Positions 11,157 to 25,319 of a stretch of 64,000 nt of DNA are shown here, one piece after another. The DNA lies in assembly GCA_037113605.1 (NCBI GenBank), contig CM073734.1:37456985-37520984 (forward strand), written 5' to 3'. Made by a program: the position numbers and the translations under genes. This stretch comes from Calophaca sinica. Taxonomy: Eukaryota > Streptophyta > Magnoliopsida > Fabales > Fabaceae. Each line of letters opens with the position of its first letter. The stretch's first letter is position 1. The notes below the pieces were generated by a model. The model was not told the origin of the DNA. It ran no database searches and saw only the letters and a program-made list of their open reading frames with translations.

Positions 11157-12720
11157 ATGGCGGATAAATTAGAACTCCAATTGCAAAACTTTGCAAGACA
11201 CATGAAGAAAGAGCGTAGTAATATGTATCATGGGTATCTTGACAAGCTTGAGATGAGAAGTATGAAGAGACATAAGGATTACGAAAAGAAAGAAAGCATA
11301 AGGAGAGTGAGCGAGAAAGAAAGTGTAGAGAATTTATGGAGGGTCCTGTGTATGAGAAGTATTTGATTAGAGAATTTTGGAGGATCAGGAGTATGTTAAG
11401 TATCATGAAGAAAAGAGGATGAGAAAAGAGGCCGAGAAAACAAAGAGGGCCTTGAAGAAAAATGAGACATCGAGAGAAAGAGAGTGAAAAGAAAATTGAG
11501 GCAGAAATAAAAAGAATAAGAATTATGAGGAAAAGAGTCAAGAACTAGAGAGAAAGAGAATGCTCAAGAGAGAAAAGAATGGAAAAACAAAGAGAAAAAA
11601 ATTGAGATCATTCTCCCAACACGATTGTACAAACTCTCTCATAATTTCTAACTCTAACCCTTTGTTTATCTTTGATGATTCTCTTGTGCAAGAACTTGAA
11701 GAAGTGTCTCCAAAGGAAGAATGGCAGCAAACTATTCAAGTGGAGGAAAAAGAGAAAATTGAGTGCCCAATTGAAAGTCTCTTGAAACAAGAGAGGAAGG
11801 TTAATGAATCAAAGGTGGTGCCTGAGGGTGATTGGCCGAAGGTTCCTCAAAAGGATGCTTGCAAGGAAACTATCGGTTTGAACCCTTGCATTTTTGTCTT
11901 CTACTACGTTCATTGATATATCTCTTGTTAAATTGTTTGAGAAGTCTCTTCCTCCTATGTTTGCTAGGTTTGCAAATTTACATGTTGAAATGCCTAACTT
12001 TTTCTATTCCCTTAAGCCTAGCTTGAGTGTTGAAACCATGAGGCATGAAGTGTTTAATCCATCCTATTCTTCTAAACTTGATTTGAGAATTATGAGCCAA
12101 GACTTGAAAGAATTCTTTGATAAATGTGTTGTTGTGCTTTCTAATGCTAACTTGGTTCATGACAACAATCTTGAAGAATGTGTTGGATTTCTTAAGAAGC
12201 GTTTGTTTGCCAAGTTGGACACTTACTCTTTTGTTAAAAATAAGGTTAGCATTTTAAGGTTTCTTATGGGCACTAATTGTTTGCATGTGGAATTAATTGA
12301 TGGTTACACTACCACATCTCTCCTCACTCTACCAAATTTTCCCAAACCTTTTATGCTTCCATATGATGCTCCTAAAGTGTTTGAAAGGGTTGTTTTGTCT
12401 CAAAAAGAATCATCCTTAGTTTTTGATAAGAAGAATATCCGTAAGGCTGACTTGCTTTGGAGCCTTTGCAAAGACAAAGTATTTTCTCTCTTGTCACCAT
12501 GTCCAATCCAAGAAAGGTAAATTTGGTCCTTAATCTCAATTTCAAGAGGTACAACTTTCTCATTACTTCTAAAATTCCTTTTCTTGAAAATGAACATGTT
12601 GGGTTGCTAAATGCAAAGAGTGGAATTGTGTTTAGCCTCTGGTACATTTGGTGATTTCTCACAATTTCCATTTGACCGGGTGGGAAGGTTAACTTCTTCT
12701 TTCATGTCCTTGACTTGTAA
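11157..12720 (+). pseudogene. Family A ORF, copy 4 (frame broken)
   Basis: Start ATG followed by GCGGAT rather than GCAGAT. Breaks near 11283 (A run), 11377-11390 (TTTTTGG shortened, CCGGAG reads CAGGAG), 11432 and 11500. The T run before the globular region (near 11890) is two bases shorter than in copy 2. A private change near 12446 replaces GCCCAACTT with GCTGACTT and shifts the core frame. The stretch 11894-12446 is open and matches the core region. Confidence 0.72.
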
Positions 12721-12786
12721 TTTTTTCTTCATATAGGCTGTGTTGGAACTAAAATTTGAGGTCAAATTTCTTCCAAGAAGGAGGGA

Positions 12787-14080
12787 TGATGAAGACCTGA
12801 AGTGCAAGGATGAAGAATCATTACATGGCATAAGTGAATCTATAATAAGGCGTGACAAGAAAACAAAGGAGGGCTGTACACTATTTGGCCCAAACTTATC
12901 TAGCTTATTTTTGTTTTAAATAAAGTCGTAATAAGCTCATGGGCTGCATGTTGCATTTTGCACTAAAGGCCCAAAGACATTTGTTTGAATTTTTGGATTT
13001 TAGTTGTTTGGTTTGAGTGTTTGTTTGCTATAATCTTTTTTGGATAAGAGTAGTAAACAAATCAGCAAATTTTGTGTGTGAATAAATAGCACAACATTAA
13101 GGGTTCTTGGTGGTTACAAAAGCTAAGGAAGAAAGGCATTGAATTGGAAGACATGTGGGACCAAACTCTTCATTGTTGGCTAAGGAATCTTCCTAACAGC
13201 TATATTGAGAGCTTAATTGGCTAATATAGTGTGGAGAAGGTGTTGGACAGCTCCCTAAAGACAAATGAATGCACCAGGACAAAGAAACAAATGCATTGAG
13301 TGCATTGTCTAGCTTTTATTGCTTGTCAGTTACAAATTGAAGAAGACAATGAAGCTAGCATTTAAAAAGTTGTCTAATGAATAATATAGCTGCTGCAATA
13401 ATGCTCCAATTATTGTACACTTGAAGGCTAGTTGGTTACACATTGAATTAGACATTAAACTAGCAATTAGTAAGCTTTTTAGGAATAGAGAAAGCTGATA
13501 CCTTTACCTTGTAATCTCTATATAATGGCAAGTTTCTAATGAGAAGGATCAGAATTTTGGATGAAAAAGCTTGTGTTTATCACAATTGAGAGACTTATGT
13601 TCTCTTGGGTTCTGGATTGAGCCATTTTTGAACTTATCAAGAAGCAAACCTTCTTGTGGCGTTCTTCACTCTGCTTATCAATTCCTTAGGGAATTGTGGC
13701 GCATCCATCCCTCATCTTTATCCATTTCTTTTTATTTTATTTGATAACAATTCTGTTTTAGAACAGCTTGTGCTATAATTTAGTTCGTCCATTTTCGCTT
13801 ATTTAACTTCTGAATTTGCGAAAATGTTAAACTAAAGTTGTTCATGACATCTTGAACTTCAATTTTGAGTCAAGAATCAATTAATTTGAATGCGAATTGA
13901 GTGAGAAATCGATGTTTGTATCTGACTGAATTTCTGGGCCTGAAACAACACATTAAATCTATTTGATTCTGCTTGTTTATTCTTGTCATGGCAATAAAAA
14001 TGCATTGATAACTGAGTTTGGATTTCAACCAAAGATCGAATTTAACAAAATGACTACCCACATCAAAGTGGTTGTCATCA
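12787..14080 (+). repeat. Family A LTR 4
   Basis: 1294 bp. First LTR with the GTCATCA end, but it still carries the 'attagacatt' variant of LTRs 1-3, so it is a transition unit. Next primer site at 14083. Confidence 0.92.
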
Positions 14081-14701
14081 TTTGGCATCAAAGCTATGGT
14101 TGAGGTTGAAATTCTACTTGCATTCATTTATTTATTTCAATTTCTGTTCACTTCTTCTTCTTCTTTCAATTCTGTCCAGTTTGGCATTTCTTTGAATTCG
14201 TGAGTTTGTCTAACTTATTTCTTCTTTTCTTGTCCAGAAAATACAACAAAAGGTTTCATTTTTGAAGGCTGCACAAGAAAGGAATTAAAAAAAAAAGGAA
14301 TCAATTCCTGTCTAGTTTTGCAAAAAAAAAAAGATAGCCAATTTTTTCCCCTTATAAAAAAAATTCAAAAAAAAGGAGAAAGTGCAGACCCTTTCTTATT
14401 TTCTTGGACAAGTCCATTATGTGCTTCTCTTATCTTCATAGACAAACTCATATTTCTTCAATTACATTTCTTATTTGCTTTTACCTTGCGAGATTGATTG
14501 TTTTCTTGTGTTGTTTATTTTTACTCTCTAAAGAACTCAAAGAGAGCATATTAGTGGTAAAAGGCAAGAGAGTAACACTAGAGAAAAAGCCAACAATTGA
14601 AGCGAAACACGAGTGTACACATAATTGAGTGATACACGTGAGAAGAGCGGTGAGGGCCTTTTCATTACTTGTTAGTTTTGTAAAATTGTTTTGGATTAAG
14701 C

Positions 14702-16266
14702 ATGGCGGATAAATTAGAACTCCAATTGCAAAACTTTGCAAGACACATGGAGAAAGAACGTAGTAATATGTATCATGGGTATCTTGACAAGCTTGAGATG
14801 AGAAGTATGAAGAGACATAAGGATTCTGAAAAGAAAGAAAGCATAAGGAGAGTGAGCGAGAAAGAAAGTGTAGAGAATTTATGGAGGGTCCTGTGTATGA
14901 GAAGTATTTGATTAGAGAATTTTGGAGGATCAGGAGTATGTTAAGTATCATGAAGAAAAGAGGATGAGAAAAGAGGCCAGAAAACAAAAGAGGGCCTTGA
15001 AGAAAAATGAGACATCGAGAGAAAGAGAGTGAAAAAGAAAATTGAGGGCAGAAATAAAAAGAATAAGAATTATGAGGAAAAGAGTCAAGAACTAGAGAGA
15101 AAAGAGAATGGTTAAGAGAGAAAAGAATGGAAAAACAAAGAGAAAAAATTGAGATCATTCTCCCAACACAGTGTACAAACTCTCTCATAATTTCTAACTC
15201 TAACCCTTTGTTTATCTTTGATGATTCTCTTGTGCAAGAACTTGAAGAAGTGTCTCCAAAGGAAGAATGGCAGCAAACTATTCAAGTGGAGGAAAAAGAA
15301 AATTGAGTGCCCAATTGAAAGTCTCTTGAAACAAGAGAGGAAGGTTAATGAATCAAAGGTGGTGCCTGAGGGTGATTGGCGAAGGTTCCTCAAAGGATGC
15401 TTGCAAGGAAACTATCGGTTTGAACCCTTGCATTTTTTGTCTTCTACTACGTTCATTGATATATCTCTTGTTAAATTGTTTGAGAAGTCTCTTCCTCCTA
15501 TGTTTGCTAGGTTTGCAAATTTACATGTTGAAATGCCTAACTTTTTCTATTCCCTTAAGCCTAGCTTGAGTGTTGAAACCATGAGGCATGAAGTGTTTAA
15601 TCCATCCTATTCTTCTAAACTTGATTTGAGAATTATGAGCCAAGACTTGAAAGAATTCTTTGATAAATGTGTTGTTGTGCTTTCTAATGCTAACTTGGTT
15701 CATGACAACAATCTTGAAGAATGTGTTGGATTTCTTAAGAAAGCGTTTGTTTGACAAGTTGGCCACTTACTCTTTTGTTAAAAATAAGGTTAGCATTTTA
15801 AGGTTTCTTATGGGCACTAATTGTTTGCATGTGGAATTAATTGATGGTTACACTACCACATCTCTCCTCACTCTACCAAATTTTCCCAAACCTTTTATGC
15901 TTCCATATGATGCTCCTAAAGTGTTTGAAAGGGTTGTTTTGTCTCAAAAAGAATCATCCTTAGTTTTTGATAAGAAGAATATCCGTAAGGCCCAACTTGC
16001 TTTGGAGCCTTTGCAAAGACAAAGTATTTTCTCTCTTGTCACCATGTCCAATCCAAGAAAGGTAAATTTGGTCCTTAATCTCAATTTCAAGAGGTACAAC
16101 TTTCTCATTACTTCTAAAATTCCTTTTCTTGAAAATGAACATGTTGGGTTGCTAAATGCAAAGAGTGGAATTGTGTTTCACCTACGGGGTACATTTGGTG
16201 ATTTCTCACAATTTCCATTTGACCAGTGGGAAGGTTAACTTCTTCTTTCATGTCCTTGACTTGTAA
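14702..16266 (+). pseudogene. Family A ORF, copy 5 (frame broken)
   Basis: Breaks in the charged region resemble those of copy 4 (near 14830, 14928 and 15016). In the core there is an extra base at 15741 (GAAAGCG). Next to it is a paired swap: TGACAAGTTGGCCAC stands where other copies have TGCCAAGTTGGACAC. After this the frame is open to about 16180, with a changed 3' end (GACCAGTGGG). Confidence 0.72.
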
Positions 16267-16333
16267 TTTTTTCTTCATATAGGCTGTGTTGGAACTAAAA
16301 TTTGAGGTCAAATTTCTTCCAAGAAGGAGGGGA

Positions 16334-17629
16334 TGATGAAGACCTGAAGTGCAAGGATGAAGAATCATTACATGGCATAAGTGAATCTATAATAAGGGCG
16401 TGACAAGAAAACAAAGGAGGGGCTGTACACTATTTGGCCCAAACTTATCTAGCTTATTTTTGTTTTAAATAAAGTCGTAATAAGCTCATGGGCTGCATGT
16501 TGCATTTTGCACTAAAGGCCCAAAGACATTTGTTTGAATTTTTGGATTTTAGTTGTTTGGTTTGAGTGTTTGTTTGCTATAATCTTTTTTGGATAAGAGT
16601 AGTAAACAAATCAGCAGTATTTTGTGTGTGAATAAATAGCACAACATTAAGGGTTCTTGGTGGTTACAAAAGCTAAGGAAGAAAGGCATTGAATTGGAAG
16701 ACATGTGGGACCAAACTCTTCATTGTTGGCTAAGGAATCTTCCTAACAGCTATATTGAGAGCTTAATTGGCTAATATAGTGTGGAGAAGGTGTTGGACAG
16801 CTCCCTAAAGACAAATGAATGCACCAGACAAAGAAACAAATGCATTGAGTGCATTGTCTAGCTTTTATTGCTTGTCAGTTACAAATTGAAGAAGACAATG
16901 AAGCTAGCATTTAAAAAGTTGTCTAATGAATAATATAGCTGCTGCAATAATGCTCCAATTATTGTACACTTGAAGGCTAGTTGGTTACACATTGAATTAG
17001 GCATTAAACTAGCAATTAGTAAGCTTTTTAGGAATAGAGAAAGCTGATACCTTTACCTTGTAATCTCTATATAATGGCAAGTTTCTAATGAGAAGGATCA
17101 GAATTTTGGTTGAAAAAGCTTGTGTTTATCACAATTGAGAGACTTATGTTCTCTTGGGTTCTGGATTGAGCCATTTTTGAACTTATCAAGAAGCAAACCT
17201 TCTTGTGGCGTTCTTCACTCTGCTTATCAATTCCTTAGGGAATTGTGGCGCATCCATCCCTCATCTTTATCCATTTCTTTTTATTTTATTTGATAACAAT
17301 TCTGTTTTAGAACAGCTTGTGCTATAATTTAGTTCGTCCATTTTCGCTTATTTAACTTCTGAATTTGCGAAAATGTTAAACTACAAAGTTGTTCATGACA
17401 TCTTGAACTTCAATTTTGAGTCAAGAATCAATTAATTTGAATGCGAATTGGTGAGAAATCGATGTTTGTATCTGACTGAATTTCTGGGCCTGAAACAACA
17501 CATTAAATCTATTTGATTACCTTGTTTATTCTTGCCATGGCAATAAAAATGCATTGATAACTGAGTTTGGATTTCAACCAAAGATCGAATTTAACAAAAT
17601 GACTACCCACATCAAAGTGGTTGTCATCA
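16334..17629 (+). repeat. Family A LTR 5
   Basis: 1296 bp. First LTR with 'attaggcatt', which then holds for all LTRs to the right. It has 'gattacctt' in place of 'gattctgctt' near 17515, one of the recurring CTG-site changes. Next primer site at 17632. Confidence 0.92.
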
Positions 17630-18244
17630 TTTGGCATCAAAGCTATGGTTGAGGTTGAAATTCTACTTGCATTCATTTATTTATTTCAATTTCTGTTCAC
17701 TTCTTCTTCTTCTTTCAATTCTGTCGATTTGGCATTTCTTTGAATTCGTGAGTTTGTCTAACTTATTTCTTCTTTTCTTGTCCAGAAAATACAACAAAGG
17801 TTTCATTTTTGAAGGCTGCACAAGAAAGGAATTAAAAAAAAAGGAATCAATTCTTGTCTAGTTTTGCAAAAAAAAAAAAAGATAGCCAATTTTTCCCCTT
17901 ATAAAAAAATTCAAAAAAGGAGAAAGTGCAGACCCTTTCTTATTTTCTTGGACAAGTCCATTATGTGCTTCTCTTATCTTCATAGACAAACTCATATTTC
18001 TTCAATTCTGTTCTTATTTGCTTTTACCTTTGAGATTGATTGTTTTCTTGTGTTGTTTATTTTTACTCTCTAAAGAACTCAAAGAGAGCATATTAGTGGT
18101 AAAAGGCAAGAGAGTAACACTAGAGAAAAAGCCAACAATTGAAGCGAAACACGAGTGTACACATAATTGAGTGATACACGTGAGAAGAAGCGGTGAGGGC
18201 CTTTTCATTACTTGTTAGTTTTGTAAAATTGTTTTGGATTAAGC

Positions 18245-19807
18245 ATGGCGGATAAATTAGAACTCCAATTGCAAAACTTTGCAAGACACATGGAGAAAGA
18301 GCGTAGTAATATGTATCATGGGTATCTTGACAAGCTTGAGATGAGAAGTATGAAGAGACATAAGGATTCTGAAAAGAAAGAAAGCATAAGGAGAGTGAGC
18401 GAGAAAGAAAGTGTAGAGAATTTATGGAGGGTCACAGTATGAGAAGTATTTGATTAGAGAATTTTTGGAGGATCAGGAGTATGTTAAGTATCATGAAGAA
18501 AAGAGGATGAGAAAAGAGGCCGAGAAAACAAAGAGGGCCTTGAAGAAAAATGAGACATCGAGAAAGAGAGTGAAAAGAAAATTGAGGGCAGAAATAAAAA
18601 GAATAAGAATTATGAGGAAAAGAGTCAAGAACTAGAGAGAAAAGAGAATGCTCAAGAGAGAAAGAATGGAAAAACAAAGAGAAAAAAATTGAGATCATTC
18701 TCCCAACCACGATTGTACAAACTCTCTCATAATTTCTAACTCTAACCCTTTGTTTATCTTTGATGATTCTCTTGTGCAAGAACTTGAAGAAGTGTCTCCA
18801 AAGGAAGAATGGCAGCAAACTATTCAAGTGGAGGAAAAAGAAAATTGAGTGCCCAATTGAAAGTCTCTTGAAACAAGAGAGGAAGGTTAATGAATCAAAG
18901 GTGGTGCCTGAGGGTGATTGGCGAAGGTTCCTCAAAGGATGCTTGCAAGGAAACTATCGGTTTGAACCCTTGCATTTTTTGTCTTCTACTACGTTCATTG
19001 ATATATCTCTTGTTAAATTGTTTGAGAAGTCTCTTCCTCCTATGTTTGCTAGGTTTGCAAATTTACATGTTGAAATGCCTAACTTTTTCTATTCCCTTAA
19101 GCCTAGCTTGAGTGTTGAAACCATGAGGCATGAAGTGTTTAATCCATCCTATTCTTCTAAACTTGATTTGAGAATTATGAGCCAAGACTTGAAAGAATTC
19201 TTTGATAAATGTGTTGTTGTGCTTTCTAATGCTAACTTGGTTCATGACAACAATCTTGAAGAATGTGTTGGATTTCTTAAGAAACGTTTGTTTGCCAAGT
19301 TGGACACTTACTCTTTTGTTAAAAATAAGGTTAGCATTTTAAGGTTTCTTATGGGCACTAATTGTTTGCATGTGGAATTAATTGATGGTTACACTACCAC
19401 ATCTCTCCTCACTCTACCAAATTTTCCCAAACCTTTTATGCTTCCATATGATGCTCCTAAAGTGTTTGAAAGGGTTGTTTTGTCTCAAAAAGAATCATCC
19501 TTAGTTTTTGATAAGAAGAATATCCGTAAGGCCCAACTTGCTTTGGAGCCTTTGCAAAGACAAAGTATTTTCTCTCTTGTCACCATGTCCAATCCAAGAA
19601 AGGTAAATTTGGTCCTTAATCTCAATTTCAAGAGGTACAACTTTCTCATCACTTCTAAAATTCCTTTTCTTGAAAATGAACATGTTGGGTTGCTAAATGC
19701 AAAGAGTGGAATTGTGTTTCGCCTCTGAGGTACATTTGGTGATTTCTCACAATTTCCATTTGACCAGTGGGAAGGTTAACTTCTTCTTTCATGTCCTTGA
19801 CTTGTAA
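18245..19807 (+). pseudogene. Family A ORF, copy 6 (frame broken)
   Basis: The frame is lost in the A run near 18372. 'GGTCACAGTATG' at 18429 replaces 'GGTCCTGTGTATG'. The core region is open to 19728, ending just after the GIVF motif where CCTCTGAGG introduces a stop. Confidence 0.72.
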
Positions 19808-19873
19808 TTTTTCTTCATATAGGCTGTGTTGGAACTAAAATTTGAGGTCAAATTTCTTCCAAGAAGGAGGGGA

Positions 19874-21167
19874 TGATGAAGACCTGAAGTGCAAGGATGA
19901 AGAATCATTACATGGCATAAGTGAATCTATAATAAGAGGCGTGACAAGAAAACAAAGGAGGGCTGTACACTATTTGGCCCAAACTTATCTAGCTTATTTT
20001 TGTTTTAAATAAAGTCGTAATAAGCTCATGGGCTGCATGTTGCATTTTGCACTAAAGGCCCAAAGACATTTGTTTGAATTTTTGGATTTTAGTTGTTTGG
20101 TTTGAGTGTTTGTTTGCTATAATCTTTTTTGGATAAGAGTAGTAAACAAATCAGCAGATATTTTGTGTGTGAATAAATAGCACAACATTAAGGGTTCTTG
20201 GTGGTTACAAAAGCTAAGGAAGAAAGGCATTGAATTGGAAGACATGTGGGACCAAACTCTTCATTGTTGGCTAAGGAATCTTCCTAACAGCTATATTGAG
20301 AGCTTAATTGGCTAATATAGTGTGGAGAAGGTGTTGGACAGCTCCTAAAGACAAATGAATGCACCAGACAAAGAAACAAATGCATTGAGTGCATTGTCTA
20401 GCTTTTATTGCTTGTCGATTACAAATTGAAGAAGACAATGAAGCTAGCATTTAAAAAGTTGTCTAATGAATAATATACCTGCTGCACTATTGCTCCCATT
20501 ATTGTACACTTGACGGCTAGTTGGTTACACATTGAATTAGGCATAAAACTAGCAATTAGTAAGCTTTTTAGGAATAGAAAGCTGATACCTTTACCTTGTA
20601 ATCTCTATATAATGGCAAGTTTCTAATGAGAAGGATCAGAATTTTGGTTGAAAAAGCTTGTGTTTATCACAATTGAGAGACTTATGTTCTCTTGGGTTCT
20701 GGATTGAGCCATTTTGAACTTATCAAGAAGCAAACCTTCTTGTGGCGTTCTTCACTCTGCTTATCAATTCCTTAGGGAATTGTGGCGCATCCATCCCTCA
20801 TCTTTATCCATTTCTTTTTATTTTATTTGATAACAATTCTGTTTTAGAACAGCTTGTGCTATAATTTAGTTCGTCCATTTTCGCTTATTTAACTTCTGAA
20901 TTTGCGAAAATGTTAAACTACAAAGTTGTTCATGACATCTTGAACTTCAATTTTGAGTCAAGAATCAATTAATTTGAATGCGAATTGGTGAGAAATCGAT
21001 GTTTGTATCTGACTGAATTTCTGGGCCTGAAACAACACATTAAATCTATTTGATTCTGCTTGTTTATTCTTGTCATGGCAATAAAAATGCATTGATAACT
21101 GAGTTTGGATTTCAACCAAAGATCGAATTTAACAAAATGACTACCCACATCAAAGTGGTTGTCATCA
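19874..21167 (+). repeat. Family A LTR 6
   Basis: 1294 bp. Shows several private substitutions near 20477-20512 (ctgcactattgctcccatt). The AG of 'agagaaagctg' is missing near 20577. Next primer site at 21170. Confidence 0.92.
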
Positions 21168-21780
21168 TTTGGCATCAAAGCTATGGTTGAGGTTGAAATT
21201 CTACTTGCATTCATTTATTTATTTCAATTTCTGTTCACTTCTTCTTCTTCTTTCAATTCTGTCCAGTTTGGCATTTCTTTGAATTCGTGAGTTTGTCTAA
21301 CTTATTTCTTCTTTTCTTGTCCAGAAAATACAACAAAGGTTTCATTTTTGAAGGCTGCACAAGAAAGGAATTAAAAAAAAAGGAATCAATTCTTGTCTAG
21401 TTTTGCAAAAAAAAGATAGCCAATTTTTCCCCTTATAAAAAAATTCAAAAAAGGAGAAAGTGCAGACCCTTTCTTATTTTCTTGGACAAGTCCATTATGT
21501 GCTTCTCTTATCTTCATAGACAAACTCATATTTCTTCAATTACATTTCTTATTTGCTTTTACCTTGCGAGATTGATTGTTTTCTTGTGTTGTTTATTTTT
21601 ACTCTCTAAAGAACTCAAAGAGAGCATATTAGTGGTAAAAGGCAAGAGAGTAACACTAGAGAAAAAGCCAACAATTGAAGCGAAACACGAGTGTACACAT
21701 AATTGAGTGATACACGTGAGAAGAAGCGGTGAGGGCCTTTTCATTACTTGTTAGTTTTGTAAAATTGTTTTGGATTAAGC

Positions 21781-23349
21781 ATGGCGGATAAATTAGAACT
21801 CCAATTGCAAAACTTTGCAAGACACATGGAGAAAGAGCATTAGTAATATGTATCATGGGTATCTTGACAAGCTTGAGATGAGAAGTATGAAGAGACATAA
21901 GGATTCTGAAAAGAAAGAAAGCATAAGGAGAGTGAGCGAGAAAGAAAGTGTAGAGAATTTATGGAGGGTCACTGTGTATGAGAAGTATTTGATTAGAGAA
22001 TTTTTGGAGGATCAGGAGTATGTTAAGTATCATGAAGAAAAGAGGATGAGAAAAGAGGCCGAGAGAAAACAAAGAGGGCCTTGAAGAAAAATGAGACATC
22101 GAGAGAAAGAGAGTGAAAAGAAAATTGAGGCAGAAATAAAAAGAATAAGAATTATGAGGAAAAGAGTCAAGAACTAGAGAGAAAAGAGAATGCTCAAGAG
22201 AGAAAGAATGGAAAAACAAAGAGAAAAAAATTGAGATCATTCTCCCAACCACGATTGTACAAACTCTCTCATAATTTCTAACTCTAACCCTTTGTTTATC
22301 TTTGATGATTCTCTTGTGCAAGAACTTGAAGAAGTGTCTCCAAAGGAAGAATGGCAGCAAACTATTCAAGTGGAGGAAAAAGAAAATTGAGTGCCCAATT
22401 GAAAGTCTCTTGAAACAAGAGAGGAAGGTTAATGAATCAAAGGTGGTGCCTGAGGGTGATTGGCGAAGGTTCCTCAAAGGATGCTTGCAAAGGAAACTAT
22501 CGGTTTGAACCCTTGCATTTTTGTCTTCTACTACGTTCATTGATATATCTCTTGTTAAATTGTTTGAGAAGTCTCTTCCTCCTATGTTTGCTAGGTTTGC
22601 AAATTTACATGTTGAAATGCCTAACTTTTTCTATTCCCTTAAGCCTAGCTTGAGTGTTGAAACCATGAGGCATGAAGTGTTTAATCCATCCTATTCTTCT
22701 AAACTTGATTTGAGAATTATGAGCCAAGACTTGAAAGAATTCTTTGATAAATGTGTTGTTGTGCTTTCTAATGCTAACTTGGTTCATGACAACAATCTTG
22801 AAGAATGTGTTGGATTTCTTAAGAAAGCGTTTGTTTGCCAAGTTGGACACTTACTCTTTTGTTAAAAATAAGGTTAGCATTTTAAGGTTTCTTATGGGCA
22901 CTAATTGTTTGCATGTGGAATTAATTGATGGTTACACTACCACATCTCTCCTCACTCTGCAAATTTTCCCAAACCTTTTATGCTTCCATATGATGCTCCT
23001 AAAGTGTTTGAAAGGGTTGTTTTGTCTCAAAAAGAATCATCCTTAGTTTTTGATAAGAAGAATATCCGTAAGGCCCAACTTGCTTTGGAGCCTTTGCAAA
23101 GACAAAGTATTTTCTCTCTTGTCACCATGTCCAATCCAAGAAAGGTAAATTTGGTCCTTAATCTCAATTTCAAGAGGTACAACTTTCTCATCACTTCTAA
23201 AATTCCTTTTCTTGAAAATGAACATGTTGGGTTGCTAAATGCAAAGAGTGGAATTGTGTTTCGCCTCTGAGGTACATTTGGTGATTTCTCACAATTTCCA
23301 TTTGACCAGTGGGAAGGTTAACTTCTTCTTTCATGTCCTTGACTTGTAA
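21781..23349 (+). pseudogene. Family A ORF, copy 7 (frame broken early)
   Basis: The earliest break in the array: GAGCGTAG reads GAGCATTAG near 21836, closing the frame about 20 codons in. Other breaks are an extra G in GAAAGCG (near 22827) and CTCTGCAAATT in place of CTCTACCAAATT (near 22957). The last 95 core codons are open (22980-23270). Confidence 0.72.
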
Positions 23350-23415
23350 TTTTTTTTTCATATAGGCTGTGTTGGAACTAAAATTTGGGGTCGAATTTCT
23401 TCCAAGAAGGAGGGA

Positions 23416-24708
23416 TGATGAAGACCTGAAGTGCAAGGATGAAGAATCATTACATGGCATAAGTGAATCTATAATAAGGCGTGACAAGAAAACAAAGGAG
23501 GGCTGTACACTATTTGGCACAACCTTATCTAGTTTTTTTTTGTTTTAAATAAAGTCGTAATAAGCTCATGGGCTGCATGTTGCTTTTTGCACTAAAGGCC
23601 CAAAGACATTTGTTTGAATTTTTGGATTTTAGTTGTTTGGTTTGAGTGTTTGTTTGCTATAATCTTTTTTGGATAAGAGTAGTAAACAAATCAGCGATAT
23701 TTTGTGTGTGAATAAATAGCACAACATTAAGGGTTCTTGGTGGTTACAAAAGCTAAGGAAGAAAGGCATTGAATTGGAAGACATGTGGGACCAAACTCTT
23801 CATTGTTGGCTAAGGAATCTTCCTAACAGCTATATTGAGAGCTTAATTGGCTAATATAGTGTGGAGAAGGTGTTGGACAGCTCCTAAAGACAAATGAATG
23901 CACAGGACAAAGAAACAAATGCATTGAGTGCATTGTCTAGCTTTTATTGCTTGTCAGTTACAAATTGAAGAAGACAATGAAGCTAGCATTTAAAAAGTTG
24001 TCTAATGAATAATATAGCTGCTGCAATAATGCTCCAATTATTGTACACTTGAAGGCTAGTTGGTTACACATTGAATTAGGCATTAAACTAGCAATTAGTA
24101 AGCTTTTTAGGAATAGAAAGCTGATACCTTTACCTTGTAATCTCTATATAATGGCAAGTTTCTAATGAGAAGGATCAGAATTTTGGTTGAAAAAGCTTGT
24201 GTTTATCACAATTGAGAGACTTATGTTCTCTTGGGTTCTGGAGTGAGCCACTTTTTGACTTATCAAGAAGCAAACCTTCTTGTGGCGTTCTTCACTCTGC
24301 TTATCAATTCCTTAGGGAATTGTGGCGCATCCATCCCTCATCTTTATCCATTTCTTTTTATTTTATTTGATAACAATTCTGTTTTAGAACAGCTTGTGCT
24401 ATAATTTAGTTCGTCCATTTTCGCTTATTTAACTTCTGAATTTGCGAACATGTTAAACTACAAAGTTGTTCATGACATCTTGAACTTCAATTTTGAGTCA
24501 AGAATCAATTAATTTGAATGCGAATTGAGTGAGAAATCGATGTTTGTATCTGACTGAATTTCTGGGCCTGAAACAACACATTAAATCTATTTGATTCTGC
24601 TTGTTTATTCTTGTCATGGCAATAAAAATGCATTGATAACTGAGTTTGGATTTCAACCAAAGATCGAATTTAACAAAATGACTACCCACATCAAAGTGGT
24701 TGTCATCA
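23416..24708 (+). repeat. Family A LTR 7
   Basis: 1293 bp. Private changes near 23517-23535 and 24241-24260 (gagtgagccactttttgac). Next primer site at 24711. Confidence 0.92.
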
Positions 24709-25319
24709 TTTGGCATCAAAGCTATGGTTGAGGTTGAAATTCTACTTGCATTCATTTATTTATTTCAATTTACATTCACTTCTTCTTCTTCTTTCAATTC
24801 TGTCCAGTTTGGCATTTCTTTGAATTCGTGAGTTTGTCTAACTTATTTCTTCTTTTCTTGTCCAGAAAATACAACAAAGGTTTCATTTTTGAAGGCTGCA
24901 CAAGAAAGGAATTAAAAAAAAAGGAATCAATTCTTGTCTAGTTTTGCAAAAAAAAAGATAGCCAATTTTTTCCCCTTATAAAAAAATTCAAAAAAGGAGA
25001 AAGTGCAGACCCTTTCTTATTTTCTTGGACAAGTCCATTATGTGCTTCTCTTATCTTCATAGACAAACTCATATTTCTTCAATTCTGTTCTTATTTGCTT
25101 TTACCTTGCGAGATTGATTGTTTTCTTGTGTTGTTTATTTTTACTCTCTAAAGAACTCAAAGAGAGCATATTAGTGGTAAAAGGCAAGAGAGTAACACTA
25201 GAGAAAAAGCCAACAATTGAGCGAAACACGAGTGTACACATAATTGAGTGATACACGTGAGAAAGCGGTGAGGGCCTTTTCATTACTTGTTAGTTTTGTA
25301 AAATTGTTTTGGATTAAGC